The notes beneath the pieces were generated by a model. It searched no databases, had not been told where the DNA came from, and saw only the letters and a program-made list of their open reading frames with translations. From Phycisphaerales bacterium (GTDB taxonomy: Bacteria; Planctomycetota; Phycisphaerae; SM23-33), in contig PMBX01000267.1 of assembly GCA_003153915.1 (NCBI GenBank), positions 3,090 to 10,285 of the forward strand: a stretch of DNA of 7,196 bases, read 5' to 3'. How positions within the stretch are numbered: position 1 is the first letter of the stretch; every line of letters starts with the position of its first letter. The position numbers and the translations under genes were made by a program. Positions 5,860 through 7,196 of the stretch are shown here, piece by piece.

Positions 5860-6479
5860 TGGAACGAGTGATTGCCTACGTTGATGGATTCAACTTGTAC
5901 TACGGTCTACGAGATCGGGGCTGGAAACGATTTTACTGGCTCAACATCAGATGTTTGATCGAGGGGTTGTTGAAGCCGAACCAGCGGTTGATCTCGACGA
6001 AATACTTCACGTCCTTGGTTTCCCCTACGCCCTCGGACCCCGACAAGAACCGGCGTCAGGTTGCCTACCTGGATGCTCTACGGACCATCCCGGACTTCCG
6101 TATCATCTACGGACACTATCTCCACAACCAGCAGAAATGCCGGAAGTGCGGAGCAACCTGGATTGTCCCGGAGGAAAAAATGACGGACGTGAACATCGCT
6201 ACTGAGTTGATGGTGGACGCCTTCCAGAACTCGCTCGACACCGCACTGGTTGTCTCCGCTGACAGCGACCTCAGTGGGCCTATCGAAGCCGTACATCGGA
6301 TCTTTCCAGACAAGAGGGTCGTCGTCTTTTTCCCACCTGGACGTTCATCAAAGCGTCTTATGCAAGTGGCGCATGCTTTCGTCAAAATCCGCCGTAACAA
6401 GCTGACCCAGAGCCAATTCCCAACTCAAGTCACAACACCGGACGGCATCATTATTCAACGTCCGACAACGTGGACGTGA
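5856..6479 (+). CDS. NYN-domain (DUF88/LabA-type) predicted ribonuclease
   Basis: A 207-residue protein with a PIN-like NYN fold, a family of metal-dependent RNases or RNA-processing enzymes. The opening IAYVDGFNLYYGL (6-18) is the hallmark first strand, with D10 and N13. EEKMTDVNIATELMVDA (106-122) supplies D111, and ALVVSADSDLSGPI (130-143) supplies D136 and D138, giving a full set of acidic residues for a catalytic site; activity is therefore plausible. Between them, HYLHNQQKCRKCG (87-99) places H87, H90, C95 and C98 in an HxxH-x4-CxxC arrangement that could bind zinc. The C-terminal 35 residues or so are polar and probably flexible. No signal peptide is seen. The start ATG overlaps the wHTH stop codon by four bases; a second ATG follows immediately (5859). 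The partner suggests an operon in which the wHTH protein regulates or directs the nuclease, as in some toxin-antitoxin or defence arrangements. This is inference. Confidence 0.88.
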   Translation: MMERVIAYVDGFNLYYGLRDRGWKRFYWLNIRCLIEGLLKPNQRLISTKYFTSLVSPTPSDPDKNRRQVAYLDALRTIPDFRIIYGHYLHNQQKCRKCGATWIVPEEKMTDVNIATELMVDAFQNSLDTALVVSADSDLSGPIEAVHRIFPDKRVVVFFPPGRSSKRLMQVAHAFVKIRRNKLTQSQFPTQVTTPDGIIIQRPTTWT

Positions 6480-6482
6480 TGT

Positions 6483-6496
6483 GTCTACCGGTAGAC
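6483..6496. repeat. Perfect 14-base palindrome after the NYN gene
   Basis: GTCTACCGGTAGAC is exactly self-complementary and begins four bases after the NYN stop codon. It can fold as a 5-base-pair stem with a CCGG loop but has no T-run after it, so a terminator is not supported. A symmetric protein-binding site or a junction of the inserted segment are alternatives. Confidence 0.5.
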
Positions 6497-6522
6497 TCAA
6501 AGAACCTGTTGCCGACTTACGC

Positions 6523-6550
6523 TTGACTGCCTTGACCATCGCAATAATAA
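6523..6550 (+). promoter_or_regulatory. Candidate promoter of the third URO-D gene
   Basis: TTGACT (6523-6528, five of six matches to the -35 consensus) is followed 16 bases later by TAATAA (6545-6550). An overlapping AATAAT at 6543-6548 matches the -10 consensus better but at 14-base spacing. A second TTGACC lies at 6532-6537 but has no good -10. The start codon at 6605 is about 50 bases beyond, a normal leader length. Confidence 0.4.
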
Positions 6551-6604
6551 AGTCCATAGGTCGTGCAACTTGCCCTCCGGCACCTTGGGCGACAGGAGAA
6601 TTCC

Positions 6605-7196
6605 ATGACCCCGCGTGAACGAGTGCAAAAGACGGTGAACTTCCAGGAACCGGATCGGGTTCCGATGGACCTTGGCGGCATGAAGGCGTCGGGCATCGCC
6701 TCCATTGCCTATGATCGCCTCAAGAAGAAGCTCCGCCTCGACGGGCCGACGAAGGTGATTGATCCCCGCTTCATGATCGCCCATGTCGACGAACCGATCC
6801 GGCGGCGTTTCCATCTGGACGTGCTGCCGCTGGACTGGTCCACCGCTTTCTACCTGGACCAGGGCGATGAGAACTGGGTTCCAAGACGCCTGTTTGACGG
6901 CACGGAGGTTCTGTTGCCGCCTGGAACTCGTATCGGGGAAGACGCCGAAGGCAACTGGATACTGCTATCGCCGGATGGAAGAGCTACGAACTACCGCATG
7001 CCGAGGAACGGTTTTTATTTCGACAACTGCGCCTTCAATGACACCGGCCAGATCGATCCCCGCAAGTTCAAGCCCATATCCGACATCCCTTGCGACCGCC
7101 TCGACCAGTTCGCGCGTCACGCCAAGCGGCTGTACGACCAGACGGATTACGCCCTTCTGGGCTGGGGCTTCGGCGTCTGCTTCCTGGGCATGAGCC
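6605..7196 (+). CDS. URO-D-superfamily protein, N-terminal part
   Basis: An open frame of 197 codons that runs off the window. The ATG at 6605 follows AGGAG (6594-6598) with a 6-base spacer. The opening MTPRERVQKTVNFQEPDRVPMDLGG (1-25 region) is the classic N-terminus of MtaA/CmuA-related URO-D proteins. GIASIAYDRLKKKL (30-43), DEPIRRRFHLDVLPL (62-76), EGNWILLSPDGR (115-126) and MPRNGFYFDN (132-141) follow, as in long members with a beta insertion before the barrel. The HemE motif RQAGRY is absent, arguing against uroporphyrinogen as substrate. The zinc-ligand region and catalytic C-terminus lie outside the window, so methyltransferase function cannot be judged. It follows the NYN gene by 125 bases and probably has its own promoter. 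It belongs to the same broad group as the fragment at the window start. Confidence 0.87.
   Translation, partial: MTPRERVQKTVNFQEPDRVPMDLGGMKASGIASIAYDRLKKKLRLDGPTKVIDPRFMIAHVDEPIRRRFHLDVLPLDWSTAFYLDQGDENWVPRRLFDGTEVLLPPGTRIGEDAEGNWILLSPDGRATNYRMPRNGFYFDNCAFNDTGQIDPRKFKPISDIPCDRLDQFARHAKRLYDQTDYALLGWGFGVCFLGMS

Overview
The window looks like chromosomal DNA of a GC-rich, glycan-degrading environmental bacterium, most likely from the Planctomycetota/Lentisphaerota/Verrucomicrobiota group. This is an inference from gene content: several uroporphyrinogen-decarboxylase-like (URO-D) paralogs, a creatininase-family amidohydrolase and an Asp-box sialidase-like protein packed together. No rRNA, tRNA, CRISPR array or insertion sequence was recognised.

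Layout. Bases 1-157 are the C-terminal end of a URO-D-superfamily protein, followed on the same strand by a creatininase-family protein (279-1169). Convergent to it on the minus strand is a 397-residue AAA+/Orc1-like ATPase with a C-terminal winged helix (1208-2401). Upstream of that, also on the minus strand, is a five-Asp-box sialidase/BNR-repeat protein (2519-3658). A 112-base divergent spacer separates it from a second URO-D-like gene (best start 3771, end 4892). Bases 4893-5418 hold no confident gene. The first half is hairpin-rich, with some resemblance to a class I cyclic-di-GMP (GEMM) riboswitch; the second half is AT-richer and contains a perfect TATAAT box. Next comes a tightly coupled pair, a winged-helix protein (5419-5859) and a NYN/PIN-like (DUF88/LabA-type) predicted RNase (5856-6479). 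A perfect 14-base palindrome lies just past the NYN stop codon. A third URO-D-like gene starts at 6605 and runs off the window.

Interpretation. The URO-D, creatininase and sialidase genes read as a catabolic neighbourhood of the kind common in these phyla, where URO-D-like proteins are mostly not heme-pathway enzymes and some are probably corrinoid/methyl-transfer or other small-molecule enzymes. The ATPase and the wHTH-NYN pair do not fit that theme and look like accessory genes inserted between catabolic genes. The most interesting candidate system is the wHTH-NYN operon with its long, structured upstream region. No experimental function can be assigned to it from sequence alone.
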